Of a stretch of DNA of 64,000 nt, positions 25,967 through 35,189 are shown one piece after another. The notes under the pieces are model-generated. The model had not been told where the DNA came from. It was given only the letters and a program-made list of their open reading frames with translations, and searched no databases. Each line of letters opens with the position of its first letter. Within the stretch, counting starts at the first letter, position 1. The stretch lies in the NCBI RefSeq assembly GCF_030646615.1, contig NZ_JAUSLG010000096.1:1-64000 (forward strand). Direction: 5' to 3'. This DNA comes from Phenylobacterium sp. Its GTDB lineage: Bacteria; Pseudomonadota; Alphaproteobacteria; Caulobacterales; Caulobacteraceae. The position numbers and the translations under genes are program-made.

Positions 25967-26335
25967 TCAGGCCTCGGGGAACCGATCGTCCTGATGAGGC
26001 TCGGGCGGGGCTGCCGGCGCATCATTGAGGGGCGGCAGCAGGCCTGCGATCAGATCCTCCTGCTCGGCCTGTCGCACAGCCCGGCGGACATTGAGCCGGA
26101 GCAGCAGTTCGGCGTCGCGCCAACGCTCGCGGACCTCTTCCAGCCGCGCGGCCAGATCCGATCCCATGACGTTCTCGGTTTCGCCCGCATAGAGCACTCG
26201 GGCTTCGGCGCCCTGGTTCAGTTCGGCGATCACATAGTTTGCGCCCGCGGTCGGAGGGATGCGGTCATCCTCCAGCGCGGTGTAGCGATAGGTCGTGCCG
26301 GACTTGCCGACGAAATCGAGTTGGCGGGCCAACAC
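25967..26335 (-). CDS. Small protein, possibly GIY-YIG-like
   Basis: A 122-residue protein that I do not recognise firmly. The pattern GANYVIAEL, then VLYAGETENV about 12 residues later, then ELLLRLNV, and finally E-x-DLI...PPLN, matches the order of conserved segments in GIY-YIG nucleases (the second tyrosine pattern, catalytic glutamate and asparagine), although the second YIG is YAG. The start is GTG 26335 after gggag with four-base spacing. It precedes the YdcF gene on the same strand. Nuclease activity is speculative. Confidence 0.5.
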   Translation of the reverse strand: MLARQLDFVGKSGTTYRYTALEDDRIPPTAGANYVIAELNQGAEARVLYAGETENVMGSDLAARLEEVRERWRDAELLLRLNVRRAVRQAEQEDLIAGLLPPLNDAPAAPPEPHQDDRFPEA

Positions 26336-26532
26336 AACGCTCCCAGCCTTGATACGTATTTCAATCCTGCCTGCGGACGACCCGCAGACAGGCCCTCTCT
26401 ACACGGTCAAATCGGGCGAAAGCGAGACGAGATCCACGGTCAAGCTATTCAAATTTGTGGGGCTCCCTGTGGACGGAACAACCTCGGCCATAAGACGTTC
26501 GAACCAGGACCTGGCTCTGCTAGGGTTCTGGC

Positions 26533-27708
26533 TTGCGGCGATTCAGCCGGCCTCGTCTTCGGAGCAGCGCCATCAGTAGTGTCTCGACCTCGGACGAAGC
26601 CCCAGCCGCCTTCGAGCTGACGGGCGACGGCGCCGACCGCGCCGTCCGTCTCACGGGCGACTGGACGCTGAACGCCCTGGGGCGCGAGGGCCGACGCCTG
26701 AGCGAAGCCCTGAAGCGTGATCCCGCCGCCCATTTCGACCTGACCGAGGTCGGCAAGCTCGACACCGCCGGCGCCTTCGCCCTGATCCGCGCGGCCGGCG
26801 GCGAGCTGGACCCCGCCAAGGTGGAGGCGCGCCCCGAAAACCAGCGCCTGATCGAACTGGTGGCCGAGGCCGCCGCCAAGCGCGCCGAGCCCAAGCGCGA
26901 GCCCCGCGGCTGGCACGAGATGACGGTGCGGATCGGCAAGGGGGTGGTGGGCACCGCCTATGACGCCTTCGACACCCTGGTGTTCGCCGGCCATCTGCTG
27001 ATTGTGCTCGGCAAGAGCGTGGTGAACCCACGCCGCATCCGCTGGGCCTCGGTCTTCTCCCTGGCCGAGCGCGCCGGCCTGGACGCCATTCCCATCGTGG
27101 CGGTGACCTCCTTCTTCATCGGCGCCGTCGTGGGCCTGCTGGGCGCCAACATGCTCCGCGAGTTCGGGGCCCAGGTCTTCGCCGTCGAACTGATCGGCGT
27201 GGCCGTGCTGCGGGAATTCAACATCCTGATCACCGCCATCCTGCTGGCGGGCCGCTCGGCCTCCTCCTTCGCCGCCGAGATCGGCTCGATGAAGATGAAC
27301 CAGGAGGTGGACGCCATGAAGGTCATGGGCGTCGATCCCTTCGAGGCCCTGGTCTTCCCCCGTTTCATGGCCTTGCTCGTGACCATCCCCCTGCTCACCT
27401 TCGTAGCCACCCTGGCCGGCCTGTGCGGCGGGCTGGCCGTCACCTGGAGCGTGCTGGACATCGGCCCCAACTTCTTCTTCCAGCGCATCCTGGAATATGT
27501 CGGTCCCACCCATTTCTGGGTCGGCCTGTCGAAGGCGCCGATCATGGCCATCGTCATCGCCGGCATCGGCTGCCGCCAGGGCATGGAGGTCGGCGGCGAT
27601 GTGGAGTCCCTGGGCCGCCGGGTGACCGCCGCGGTGGTGCACGCCATCTTCGCGATCATCATGATCGATGCCGCCTTCGCCCTGCTCTATATGGAGCTGG
27701 ACATTTGA
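26533..27708 (+). CDS. mlaE: MlaE-type ABC permease with N-terminal STAS domain
   Basis: A 391-residue inner-membrane permease of a phospholipid/lipid ABC transporter. Residues about 25-105 form a STAS domain (FDLTEVGKLDTAGAFALIRAAG), the part supplied separately by MlaB in E. coli. The MlaE fold follows (about 140-390), with ERAGLDAIPIVAVTSFFIGAVVG and IGSMKMNQEVDAMKVMGVDP. The start is TTG 26533; no later ATG precedes the STAS strands. It overlaps the ATPase gene by four bases (TTGA). It is the first gene of a four-gene operon for retrograde or anterograde lipid traffic. Confidence 0.92.
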   Translation: MRRFSRPRLRSSAISSVSTSDEAPAAFELTGDGADRAVRLTGDWTLNALGREGRRLSEALKRDPAAHFDLTEVGKLDTAGAFALIRAAGGELDPAKVEARPENQRLIELVAEAAAKRAEPKREPRGWHEMTVRIGKGVVGTAYDAFDTLVFAGHLLIVLGKSVVNPRRIRWASVFSLAERAGLDAIPIVAVTSFFIGAVVGLLGANMLREFGAQVFAVELIGVAVLREFNILITAILLAGRSASSFAAEIGSMKMNQEVDAMKVMGVDPFEALVFPRFMALLVTIPLLTFVATLAGLCGGLAVTWSVLDIGPNFFFQRILEYVGPTHFWVGLSKAPIMAIVIAGIGCRQGMEVGGDVESLGRRVTAAVVHAIFAIIMIDAAFALLYMELDI

Positions 27709-28541
27709 CCGACCTGGATCAACCCACCGCCCCTGAGCCCACGACCAGCCCCGACGAGGCCCCGGCGAACGACTATGTCATCGAGGTTTCGGGCCTGCGC
27801 TCACAGTTCGGCGACCATGTGGTGCATGACGGCCTCGACCTGAATGTGCGCCGGGGCGAGATCGTCGCCGTGGTCGGCGGGTCTGGATCGGGCAAGTCGG
27901 TGTTGCTCAACACCATCATCGGGCTCAAGTCGCCCGATGGCGGCACGGTCAAGGTGTTCGGCCAGGATGTGGACAAGGCGCGGGAAAGCGCGGGACTGGA
28001 ACGCCGGTGGGGCGTTCTCTTCCAGCACGGCGCCCTCTTCTCCAACCTGACCGTGCGCGAGAATGTCGAGGCGCCCATGCGCGAACACACCCGCCTGTCC
28101 GCCCGAGAAATGGAAGAACTGGCCGATCTCAAGATCGCCCTGGTCGGCCTGCGGCCCGATGCGGGCGCACTGAAGCCGGCCGAGCTCTCCGGCGGCATGC
28201 GCAAGCGCGCGGCGCTGGCGCGAGCCCTGGCGCTCGACCCCGACCTGCTGTTTCTGGACGAACCCACGGCAGGCCTCGACCCCATCGGCGCCGGCGCCTT
28301 TGACGAACTGATCCGCGACCTTTCCGACAGCCTTCATCTTACGGTCTTCATGATCACCCACGACCTCGACAGCCTCTATGCGATCACCGACCGCGTCGCC
28401 GTGGTCGCCGACAAGAAGGTGGTCGCCCAGGCGCCGGTGACCGAGCTGGAGACCTCCGACCACCCCTGGATTCAGGAATACTTCCTGGGTCCCCGCGGGC
28501 GCGCCGCCGCCAAGGCCCGCACCCTGGCGAGCGAGGCCTGA
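27705..28541 (+). CDS. mlaF: MlaF-type ABC transporter ATPase
   Basis: A 278-residue cytoplasmic ATPase that drives the MlaE permease. Walker A GGSGSGKSV lies near residue 63-70, the Q-loop is FQHGALFSN, the signature is LSGGMRKRAALARAL, Walker B is LLFLDEPTAGLDP and the switch histidine lies in MITHD. The MlaF-specific C terminus continues VAQAPVTELETSDHPW. The start is TTG 27705, whose TTGA overlaps the permease stop, so the two are translationally coupled. An ATG is not available before the ATPase fold. Confidence 0.95.
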   Translation: MTDLDQPTAPEPTTSPDEAPANDYVIEVSGLRSQFGDHVVHDGLDLNVRRGEIVAVVGGSGSGKSVLLNTIIGLKSPDGGTVKVFGQDVDKARESAGLERRWGVLFQHGALFSNLTVRENVEAPMREHTRLSAREMEELADLKIALVGLRPDAGALKPAELSGGMRKRAALARALALDPDLLFLDEPTAGLDPIGAGAFDELIRDLSDSLHLTVFMITHDLDSLYAITDRVAVVADKKVVAQAPVTELETSDHPWIQEYFLGPRGRAAAKARTLASEA

Positions 28542-28543
28542 TC

Positions 28544-29482
28544 ATGGAGAAGAACGCCAACTACGCCCTGGTGGGCCTCTCGACCCTGATCCTGTTCATC
28601 GGCCTGGTGATCTTCAGCATCTGGCTGGCCCGCGTCGCCTTCGCCCGGGACTACGATGTCTATGACATCCTGTTCCAGGGTCCGGTCCGCGGCCTGACCC
28701 AGGGGGGTGAGGTCCACTTCAACGGCATCAAGGTCGGCGAGGTGACCGACATCTCGCTGGACCGCACCAATCCGAGTCGCGTCATCTCCCGCATCCGGGT
28801 GAACTCCGACGTGCCGATCCGCGTCGACTCCTTCGCCACCCTGGAGCCCCAGGGGATCACCGGCCTCAACTATGTGCAGATCACAGCCGGCACCTCGACC
28901 CGCCCCCTGCTCAAGGATGCCTCGCCTGAAGGCCGGGTGCCGATCATCCAGAGCCAGCGCAGCACATTGGCGGACCTGCTCGAGGGCGGCGGCACCGTGC
29001 TGTCACGCACGGTCGAGGCCCTGGATCGGGTCAATCGGGTGCTGTCTGACGAGAACATCCTGACGCTTGGCGCGGCCATCTCCGACGCCCAGGCGGTGAC
29101 CGCGGAGCTGCGCGAGCGCAAGGCCATCATCGCCGACGCGCAGGTGGCGCTGCAGAACATCGGCGAGGCCGCCGAGGAGGCTCGCGCCCTGGCCGCTTCG
29201 ACCCGTGACATCGTCGACACCGACGGCCGGGCGGCCATGGCCAGCCTGAGCGAGGCGGCCGCGGAAACGGAGGCCGCTGCGGGCGACCTGCGCAAGATCC
29301 TGGCCGGCCTCGAAGGGCCGACCGCAGACTTCGCGACCTATGGCCTGCCCCAGGTCACCCGGGCCGCCGAGACCCTACAGGAGGCCGCCGAGTCCCTGTC
29401 GCGCCTGACCAACGAGGTCAGCTCCAATCCCCGCGGCGTGGTCGGCAAGGGGCCAGCCATGGAAATCGAGGTGAAGCCATGA
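28544..29482 (+). CDS. mlaD: MlaD family substrate-binding protein
   Basis: A 312-residue membrane-anchored MCE protein. One N-terminal helix (about 7-30, VGLSTLILFIGLVIFSIWLA) is followed by the MCE domain (about 38-120) with GLTQGGEVHFNGIKVGEV and PQGITGLNYVQI, and then a long alpha-helical periplasmic tail. MlaD forms a hexamer on MlaE that passes lipids across the periplasm. It starts ATG two bases after the ATPase stop and overlaps the lipoprotein start by four bases. Confidence 0.93.
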   Translation: MEKNANYALVGLSTLILFIGLVIFSIWLARVAFARDYDVYDILFQGPVRGLTQGGEVHFNGIKVGEVTDISLDRTNPSRVISRIRVNSDVPIRVDSFATLEPQGITGLNYVQITAGTSTRPLLKDASPEGRVPIIQSQRSTLADLLEGGGTVLSRTVEALDRVNRVLSDENILTLGAAISDAQAVTAELRERKAIIADAQVALQNIGEAAEEARALAASTRDIVDTDGRAAMASLSEAAAETEAAAGDLRKILAGLEGPTADFATYGLPQVTRAAETLQEAAESLSRLTNEVSSNPRGVVGKGPAMEIEVKP

Positions 29483-30105
29483 TCGCCGCCCTTCGCGCCC
29501 TCGGCCTGACCGCCGCGGCGCTCGCCCTGTCGGCCTGCGTCTCGCTGCTGCCGGACGCCGAGCCGTCGCAACTCTATCGCCTGGAGGCGGCGATCGACCC
29601 GGGCGCCACGGTCGCGCCGCCGGCGCCGACCTTCGGCCTGGTCCTGCCCACCACGGGGTTCGTGCGGGCCGCCAGCGGCGACCGCATCCTCACCGTCACC
29701 GGCGACGAGGTGGCCTATATCGCCGGCGCCCGCTGGGTCGCGCCGGCCACCGACCTGTTCGGAGAGGCGGTCGAGCGCGCCTTCGACGCCAATACCGGCC
29801 CTGCCCGCCTGGTCACCCGTGGCGAGATGCGGACAGCCGAGAGCGTCCTGCGGCTCGATGTGCGGCGGTTCGAAGTGGTCTATGACCGCGGCCAGAACGC
29901 CGCCCCGCTGGTGGTGGTCCGCCTGCGCGCCACCCTGGTCAATCGCGGCGACCGCGCCCTGATCGACGAGGACGTGTTCGAGGCCGAGGTCCGCGCCACA
30001 GACAACCGTGTCAGCGCCATCGTCGCGGCCTTCAATTCCGGAACCGGCCAGGTTCTGACCCAGCTGGTCGATTGGTCCAACCGCACCGGCGCGCCACGGG
30101 GCTAG
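29479..30105 (+). CDS. ABC-type transport auxiliary lipoprotein
   Basis: A 208-residue lipoprotein. The signal peptide MIAALRALGLTAAALALSAC ends in a lipobox with Cys20. The mature domain has the ABC_trans_aux/PqiC-like fold, with QLYRLEAAIDPG near the N terminus and VLTQLVDWSNRTG at the end. Such lipoproteins join MCE systems at the outer membrane, as PqiC does. It overlaps the MlaD gene by four bases (ATGA), so the Mla-like operon ends here. Whether the system follows the Mla or Pqi/Mce type is set by the whole operon. Confidence 0.85.
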   Translation: MIAALRALGLTAAALALSACVSLLPDAEPSQLYRLEAAIDPGATVAPPAPTFGLVLPTTGFVRAASGDRILTVTGDEVAYIAGARWVAPATDLFGEAVERAFDANTGPARLVTRGEMRTAESVLRLDVRRFEVVYDRGQNAAPLVVVRLRATLVNRGDRALIDEDVFEAEVRATDNRVSAIVAAFNSGTGQVLTQLVDWSNRTGAPRG

Positions 30106-30354
30106 AGCCCGCACATCTTGAAGTGTTAATCTTGCCGGACGCACCGTCCACGGGTGCGCGGCGGCGCGGCCGGGTTCAGGCCAAGCCTGCGGACTGGGCA
30201 GAAGCCTGCGCGAGCGACGCCGTTTCTGAACGCGATCCAGTCAGCTCGGCCTTACGCAGAACGCCAGGAGCCCCGCGCACCTTGATTGCCCATCATGCGG
30301 CCTCGACCGTGGTGACTGATGGTTTGCGCGCTTGGCGCAGCCTGTGGATGCCAA

Positions 30355-30939
30355 ATGATCGATCCCCGCGCAAAATTTGTCGCCTGGGTCGGCGCGCAAA
30401 TCCTGCCTCACGAGGCCGATGTGCGCCGCTGGCTGAGCCATGGGGGTTGGAGCCGGGACGAAATCGACGACATCGTCCAGGATGCCTACTGTCGCATCGC
30501 CGCCCTCGCGTCGATCGATCATATCCAGAATGGCAGGGCCTATCTGTTTCAGACAATCCGGAGCGTCGTAACGGATCGACTGAGGCAGGCACGGGTCGTG
30601 TCGATCGCGCGCACGACGGAATTGGCGACGTTGGACGTCTTAGATCATGCACCCTCCGCAGAAAGGGTCGTGGCTGGCCGACTTGAGCTTCGCAGGGTCC
30701 AGGCTGTTATCCAGTCTTTGCCAGAGCGGTGCAGCACGATATTCATGATGCGCCGGGTCGATGGACTATCCCAGCGTGAGATCGCCAGACGGCTCGGCGT
30801 GACCGAAAATGTGGTGGAGGCTCAGGCGGCGCGGGGATTGCGTTTGATCCTGACCGCCCTCACCCGGGATGACGGAGCAGAAGAGGCGGCCAACCGCACA
30901 GAACCTGATGTCAGACGCACAAGCCGCAAGAGAGATTGA
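30355..30939 (+). CDS. FecI-type ECF sigma factor
   Basis: A 194-residue extracytoplasmic-function sigma factor. Region 2 (about 25-90) contains DIVQDAYCRIAALASIDHIQ and AYLFQTIRSVVTDRLRQ, and region 4 (about 115-165) contains LPERCSTIFMMRRVDGLSQREIARRLGV. This spacing matches FecI-like sigma factors that act with FecR and a TonB receptor. The start is ATG 30355. It overlaps the anti-sigma gene and is followed by a matching receptor, so it should transcribe the receptor operon. Its codon use is a little less GC-rich than the operons on either side by eye. Confidence 0.92.
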   Translation: MIDPRAKFVAWVGAQILPHEADVRRWLSHGGWSRDEIDDIVQDAYCRIAALASIDHIQNGRAYLFQTIRSVVTDRLRQARVVSIARTTELATLDVLDHAPSAERVVAGRLELRRVQAVIQSLPERCSTIFMMRRVDGLSQREIARRLGVTENVVEAQAARGLRLILTALTRDDGAEEAANRTEPDVRRTSRKRD

Positions 30940-31861
30940 TGATGAAGCGGCCCTCTGGGCCGTGCGGACCGATGCGCGAGACCTTGGATCTTCGACGGAC
31001 CCTGAGCTTAGAGCTTGGCTGGCGGGCGATTCCCGCCGAGTGGGCGCATACCTCCGCGCCCAGGCCGCCCTCAGCCTCGTAGATCGGGCGCGGGCGCTGC
31101 CGCTGACCGACCTGCAGCCGGAAAAGAGCGCGCGTAGCCTCCCAAGACGGGCCTTGTTGGCTTGGGGCGGCGGAGCGCTCGCCGCAGCCATCGGTGGAAC
31201 GACCGTCTTTCTGAACCTGGGCCAGGAACAGTACAGCACCGGCCTTGGCGAAGTTCGACGGGCGCCTCTGATCGACGGCACCCAGATCGTTTTGAACACC
31301 GATAGCGCTCTCAAAGTCCGGTTCACCTCTCGCCGACGACACATCGAAATCCTGCGCGGCGAGGCCTGGTTCGATGTCGCTCACGATCCCACGCGTCCGT
31401 TCGTCGTTCGGTCCGGCGCCGCACGTTTCCAGGTCCTGGGCACCGCCTTCAGTGTCCGCCAGCAGAAAGGTCGAACCGATCTTCAGGTCACCGATGGAAC
31501 GGTTGAGGCGTGGCGGATCAATGACGAAGGTCGCGCCAAGGTCCCCGCAGGTCACCGTGTTTCGGTGACGGACGACGCTGAGGCGCTTCTCGTCCGTTCA
31601 GACCCTGGCGCGATCCGCCGGAGCCTGGCCTGGCGGCAGGGCGAGGTCGTCCTGGACGGAGAAACGCTCGCCGAGGCCGCTACGGAGTTCAACCGCTACA
31701 ACGCCCTCAAGATCGTGGTGGAGACTCCCGAACTTGGCCAGGAGCAACTCGTTGGCCTGTTCAGCACCAATGATCCTGAGGCTTTTGTCGCCTCCGTCGT
31801 CACCCTGCTCGGGGCGGAGGCGCGGCATGAAGACGGCGCTCTGCGTCTGCGGCGCCCATGA
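30869..31861 (+). CDS. FecR anti-sigma factor/signal transducer
   Basis: A 330-residue inner-membrane regulator. An N-terminal cytoplasmic region (DUF4880-like, about 25-75) contains EAALWAVRTDARDL. A transmembrane helix (about 93-115, LLAWGGGALAAAIGGTTVFL) precedes the periplasmic FecR domain (about 125-220, with IEILRGEAWFDVAHD and FQVLGTAFSV), and the C terminus has an STN-like tail. It transmits receptor occupancy to the sigma factor. ATG 30869 or 30908 can start it; both overlap the sigma gene (by 71 or 32 bases). Confidence 0.9.
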   Translation: MTEQKRRPTAQNLMSDAQAAREIDDEAALWAVRTDARDLGSSTDPELRAWLAGDSRRVGAYLRAQAALSLVDRARALPLTDLQPEKSARSLPRRALLAWGGGALAAAIGGTTVFLNLGQEQYSTGLGEVRRAPLIDGTQIVLNTDSALKVRFTSRRRHIEILRGEAWFDVAHDPTRPFVVRSGAARFQVLGTAFSVRQQKGRTDLQVTDGTVEAWRINDEGRAKVPAGHRVSVTDDAEALLVRSDPGAIRRSLAWRQGEVVLDGETLAEAATEFNRYNALKIVVETPELGQEQLVGLFSTNDPEAFVASVVTLLGAEARHEDGALRLRRP

Positions 31862-32006
31862 TCATGCTTCAGCTTCCGAGGTCTGATTAATTTTCGAGCG
31901 AAACGGCCGAATGCGGCCGGGACGCCCCCACAAGCCCCGGAACGGGGTTCTAGCAACGTCCTCCCCCTGACGCCGGATGAAGCCGGCTCAAGCCAAGGGG
32001 GACAAT

Positions 32007-35000
32007 ATGAACACAAAATCGAAGACGATGACGGCCTGGCGCAGGCGGCTTTTCTGCGCCTGCGCGGTTGGCGCGATGCTGACCTGCGCCCCCGCCTGGG
32101 CGCAGGCGCAGCCATTCCAAGTGGCCGCTCAGCCGGCGGCCTCCGGTATCGCCGAATTCGCCCGCCAGGCCGGTGTTCAGATCCTCGTGGCGGCCGACGA
32201 GGTTCGCCACAAGCAGACCCGAAGCGTCCAGGGCGAACTGCCGGTGCGCAAGGCCCTCGAGGGCCTTCTGGCCGGCACCAACCTTGTGGTCCTCGCCGAT
32301 GACGGCCGCACGATCACCCTGGGCCCTGCGCCGACCCCCCTCATCCGCACGGCATGGCAGTCCGCAGCCCCGCCCATCCAGACGGCGCAAGCCGCCCCGT
32401 TTCCGGCTGCGCCAATGGAGGTGGAGATCGGCGAGGTGCTTGTGACGGGCTCGCGCCTGCAGGTCACCGGCTTCCAGGCCCCAACCCCGGTGACCACCGT
32501 GGGCGCCGCCGAGATCGAGCAACGCGCAGCCGCCAGTGTCTTCGAAATTGTCCGGGACATTCCGAGCTTTCGGGGCTCAAGCGGACCCAGCGTGAACTCG
32601 ACGGGCGCTCAGAACGCCTCCAAGGCCAACCTCGATCTGCGCGGCCTGGGCGGCCAGCGGACCTTGGTCATGCTCAACGGACGCCGCCACGTGCCGGACG
32701 GCCAGACAGGGCTTTTCGACACGAACCTGATTCCAACCAGCCTGATCGAGCGGGTGGAGATCGTTACAGGCGGCGCCTCTGCGGCCTATGGCTCCGACGC
32801 GGTGGCTGGGGTGGTCAACTTCATCCTGCGCAACCGGATGGAGGGCTTCGACGTCAACCTCCAGTACGGCGTCTCGCAGGAGGGCGACAATGTAGAGGTC
32901 AACGGATCCACCGCCTGGGGGACCTCGTTCGCCGACGGACGCGGCCACTTCATCATCGGCGGCGACTTTACACTCAACAATGGCTCCGGCCTGATGGATT
33001 CCCGGGACTGGGGCGAAAGCTACCCCGGCGTGATGTCCTTGCCGGCCAACCGTCCCGCCGGGCTGCCCGCCACCATCATCTCCAACAACGTCTTCACCTC
33101 GGCCTACAATTCCAACGGCCTGGTCCCGTCAGGGCCGCTGCGTGGCACAGCCTGGAACGCCGACGGCGGAATCTATCAGTACCAGTATGGATCGATCATC
33201 GGGAACACCGAGATGATCGGCGGCACGATCGATAGCTGGGAGAATCCGGACCAACGTCTGCGCCCCGCCTATGATCGGAGCGCCGCCCTGGCGCGGGCCG
33301 AGTACGAACTGACCCCGGAGATCAACGCCTTCGCTCAGCTCCACTACGGCAACCTTCTGACCTACGGACAGTCGTTCGGCGCGCGCATTCCCAACTACAA
33401 CAACTACCCGGTCTTGATCACCAACCCTTTCCTGCCGGCTTCCGTGGTTGCGTCCATGCAGGCCGCCGGGGTCGATCGTATTCCCTACAGCGCCACACGG
33501 CGCGACGATGTGGGATCGATCCGGTCGCGGAACCGGACAGAGAGTCTGCAGGCCGACTTCGGCCTGGACGGAAAGGTGTTCAGCGATTGGAACTGGGATG
33601 TGGGCGTGGGGCTCGGGCGGGCGACGTTCAATCCAAACCTCAGCGGCACGCCCCGCACAGCGGACTTTTTCCAGGCCGCCTATGTGGTGACCGGCCCCGA
33701 CGGCCAACCGGCCTGCGGACCCGTTGAAACCAATCCCCACTTCAACGCTCAACGGCCGGAAGAACGCGCCAAGTGGATCGCCAACCTGTCCCCCGGCTGC
33801 GTGCCCTACAATATCTTCGGCGCCAATGTGGAGGAGAACCAGGCTGCGCTGGCCTACTTCAACTCCGCCTCGCAGCAGAAGAATGACCTGCGCCAGTACA
33901 CAGTCCAGGCCAACCTCGCCGGGGAGGCGTTCGATCTTCCGGCCGGGCCCGTGGCCATCGCCACCGGTTTCGAATGGCGCAAGGACACGGCCGACGTGAA
34001 CGGCTGCCCCGACTGCAAGCGGGGTGCGCTCATGAACCAGAACTACCCCACCTACACCGGCGAGATTGAGGTGAAGGAGGTCTATCTTGAGGGCGGCGTT
34101 CCGATCCTGCGGGACCTGCCCTTCGCCCAGTCTCTGGACCTGAACGGCGCGGTTCGGCGGACCAACTATTCCACCTCCGGTTCGGTGACGACCTGGAAAG
34201 GGGGCGCAACCTGGGAGCCTGTTGAAGCACTACGCCTCCGCTTCACCAAGTCACGGGACATTCGCGCGCCCAATATCAACGAGCTGTTCAACCCCGGGTC
34301 GGAAGGCAACCCGAACGTGGTCAACAGGGTCACGGGCCGGTCAGGCTTCACCAAGAGCAATACGGTGGGCAACGACCAGCTCGTCCCGGAAACCGCCGAC
34401 ACCACGACGATCGGCCTGGTGATCCAGCCGACATGGGAGTGGGCGTCCGGCTTCCGCGCCTCCATCGACTACTACGACATTGAGATCCGGGACGTGATCG
34501 CCACCCTCGGCGTTCAAGAGATCCTCGACCGCCTGCTGGTGGGCGGTGACCAGTCCTATGCCCGCTTCGTTGAACTCGACCCCAGCAGCCCTATCGGCGT
34601 CGCGCGGGTCAACGTGCCTCAGCTCAATCTCAACGCCCTGAAGACCAACGGGGTGGATATCGAGATGGTCTATCGGGCTCCGCTCGATAACTTCGACCTG
34701 CCGGGAAACCTGACATTCCGGGCGCTGGGCACCTGGGTGGATGACCTGAGGACGATCGCAGGGACCCAGGACACCGACAATGCCGGGGCGACGATCCCCA
34801 CCTGGTCTTGGAACGGCCAGGCGACCTACACCCTGGACCGCCTGACCGCCAACCTGATGGTCCGCTACACCAGCACGATCAAGTACAACGTCAATCTGGT
34901 GGGTCCAGAAGACCCGAACTACAACCCCGCCGCGTCCAACAGCGTCAACAAGAACGTCTGGCCCGAGGCGGTCTATTGGAACACCAGCCTGCGCTACCAG

Positions 35001-35153
35001 GTCGTCGATCGGCCGGGCCGGCAGATCCAGGCCTTTCTCAACATCGACAACCTGTTCGACAAGGACCCGCCGATCGTGGCGATCAGCCTTGGCGGCTCTC
35101 CCTATGACCTGGTCGGCCGCGCCTTCAAGGCCGGTGTGCGGATGAGCTTCTAG
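32007..35153 (+). CDS. TonB-dependent transducer with STN domain
   Basis: A 1048-residue outer-membrane transducer. The signal peptide ends near residue 26 (CAPAWAQAQ), followed by a STN/secretin-type signalling domain (about 30-95, VQILVAADEVRHKQT), TonB box EVLVTGSR, a plug (about 145-250, DIPSFRGSSGP and IVTGGASAAYGSDAVAGVVNF) and a large barrel ending VRMSF. The STN domain talks to FecR and so to the sigma factor. The start is ATG 32007 after aaggggg. It is followed directly by an exported amidase gene in the same direction, which suggests the ligand contains an amide or releases formamide. Ligand unknown. Confidence 0.93.
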   Translation: MNTKSKTMTAWRRRLFCACAVGAMLTCAPAWAQAQPFQVAAQPAASGIAEFARQAGVQILVAADEVRHKQTRSVQGELPVRKALEGLLAGTNLVVLADDGRTITLGPAPTPLIRTAWQSAAPPIQTAQAAPFPAAPMEVEIGEVLVTGSRLQVTGFQAPTPVTTVGAAEIEQRAAASVFEIVRDIPSFRGSSGPSVNSTGAQNASKANLDLRGLGGQRTLVMLNGRRHVPDGQTGLFDTNLIPTSLIERVEIVTGGASAAYGSDAVAGVVNFILRNRMEGFDVNLQYGVSQEGDNVEVNGSTAWGTSFADGRGHFIIGGDFTLNNGSGLMDSRDWGESYPGVMSLPANRPAGLPATIISNNVFTSAYNSNGLVPSGPLRGTAWNADGGIYQYQYGSIIGNTEMIGGTIDSWENPDQRLRPAYDRSAALARAEYELTPEINAFAQLHYGNLLTYGQSFGARIPNYNNYPVLITNPFLPASVVASMQAAGVDRIPYSATRRDDVGSIRSRNRTESLQADFGLDGKVFSDWNWDVGVGLGRATFNPNLSGTPRTADFFQAAYVVTGPDGQPACGPVETNPHFNAQRPEERAKWIANLSPGCVPYNIFGANVEENQAALAYFNSASQQKNDLRQYTVQANLAGEAFDLPAGPVAIATGFEWRKDTADVNGCPDCKRGALMNQNYPTYTGEIEVKEVYLEGGVPILRDLPFAQSLDLNGAVRRTNYSTSGSVTTWKGGATWEPVEALRLRFTKSRDIRAPNINELFNPGSEGNPNVVNRVTGRSGFTKSNTVGNDQLVPETADTTTIGLVIQPTWEWASGFRASIDYYDIEIRDVIATLGVQEILDRLLVGGDQSYARFVELDPSSPIGVARVNVPQLNLNALKTNGVDIEMVYRAPLDNFDLPGNLTFRALGTWVDDLRTIAGTQDTDNAGATIPTWSWNGQATYTLDRLTANLMVRYTSTIKYNVNLVGPEDPNYNPAASNSVNKNVWPEAVYWNTSLRYQVVDRPGRQIQAFLNIDNLFDKDPPIVAISLGGSPYDLVGRAFKAGVRMSF

Positions 35154-35189
35154 ATGTCGCCCCCCTTCCCCAACCAAGGACTCTGCATC

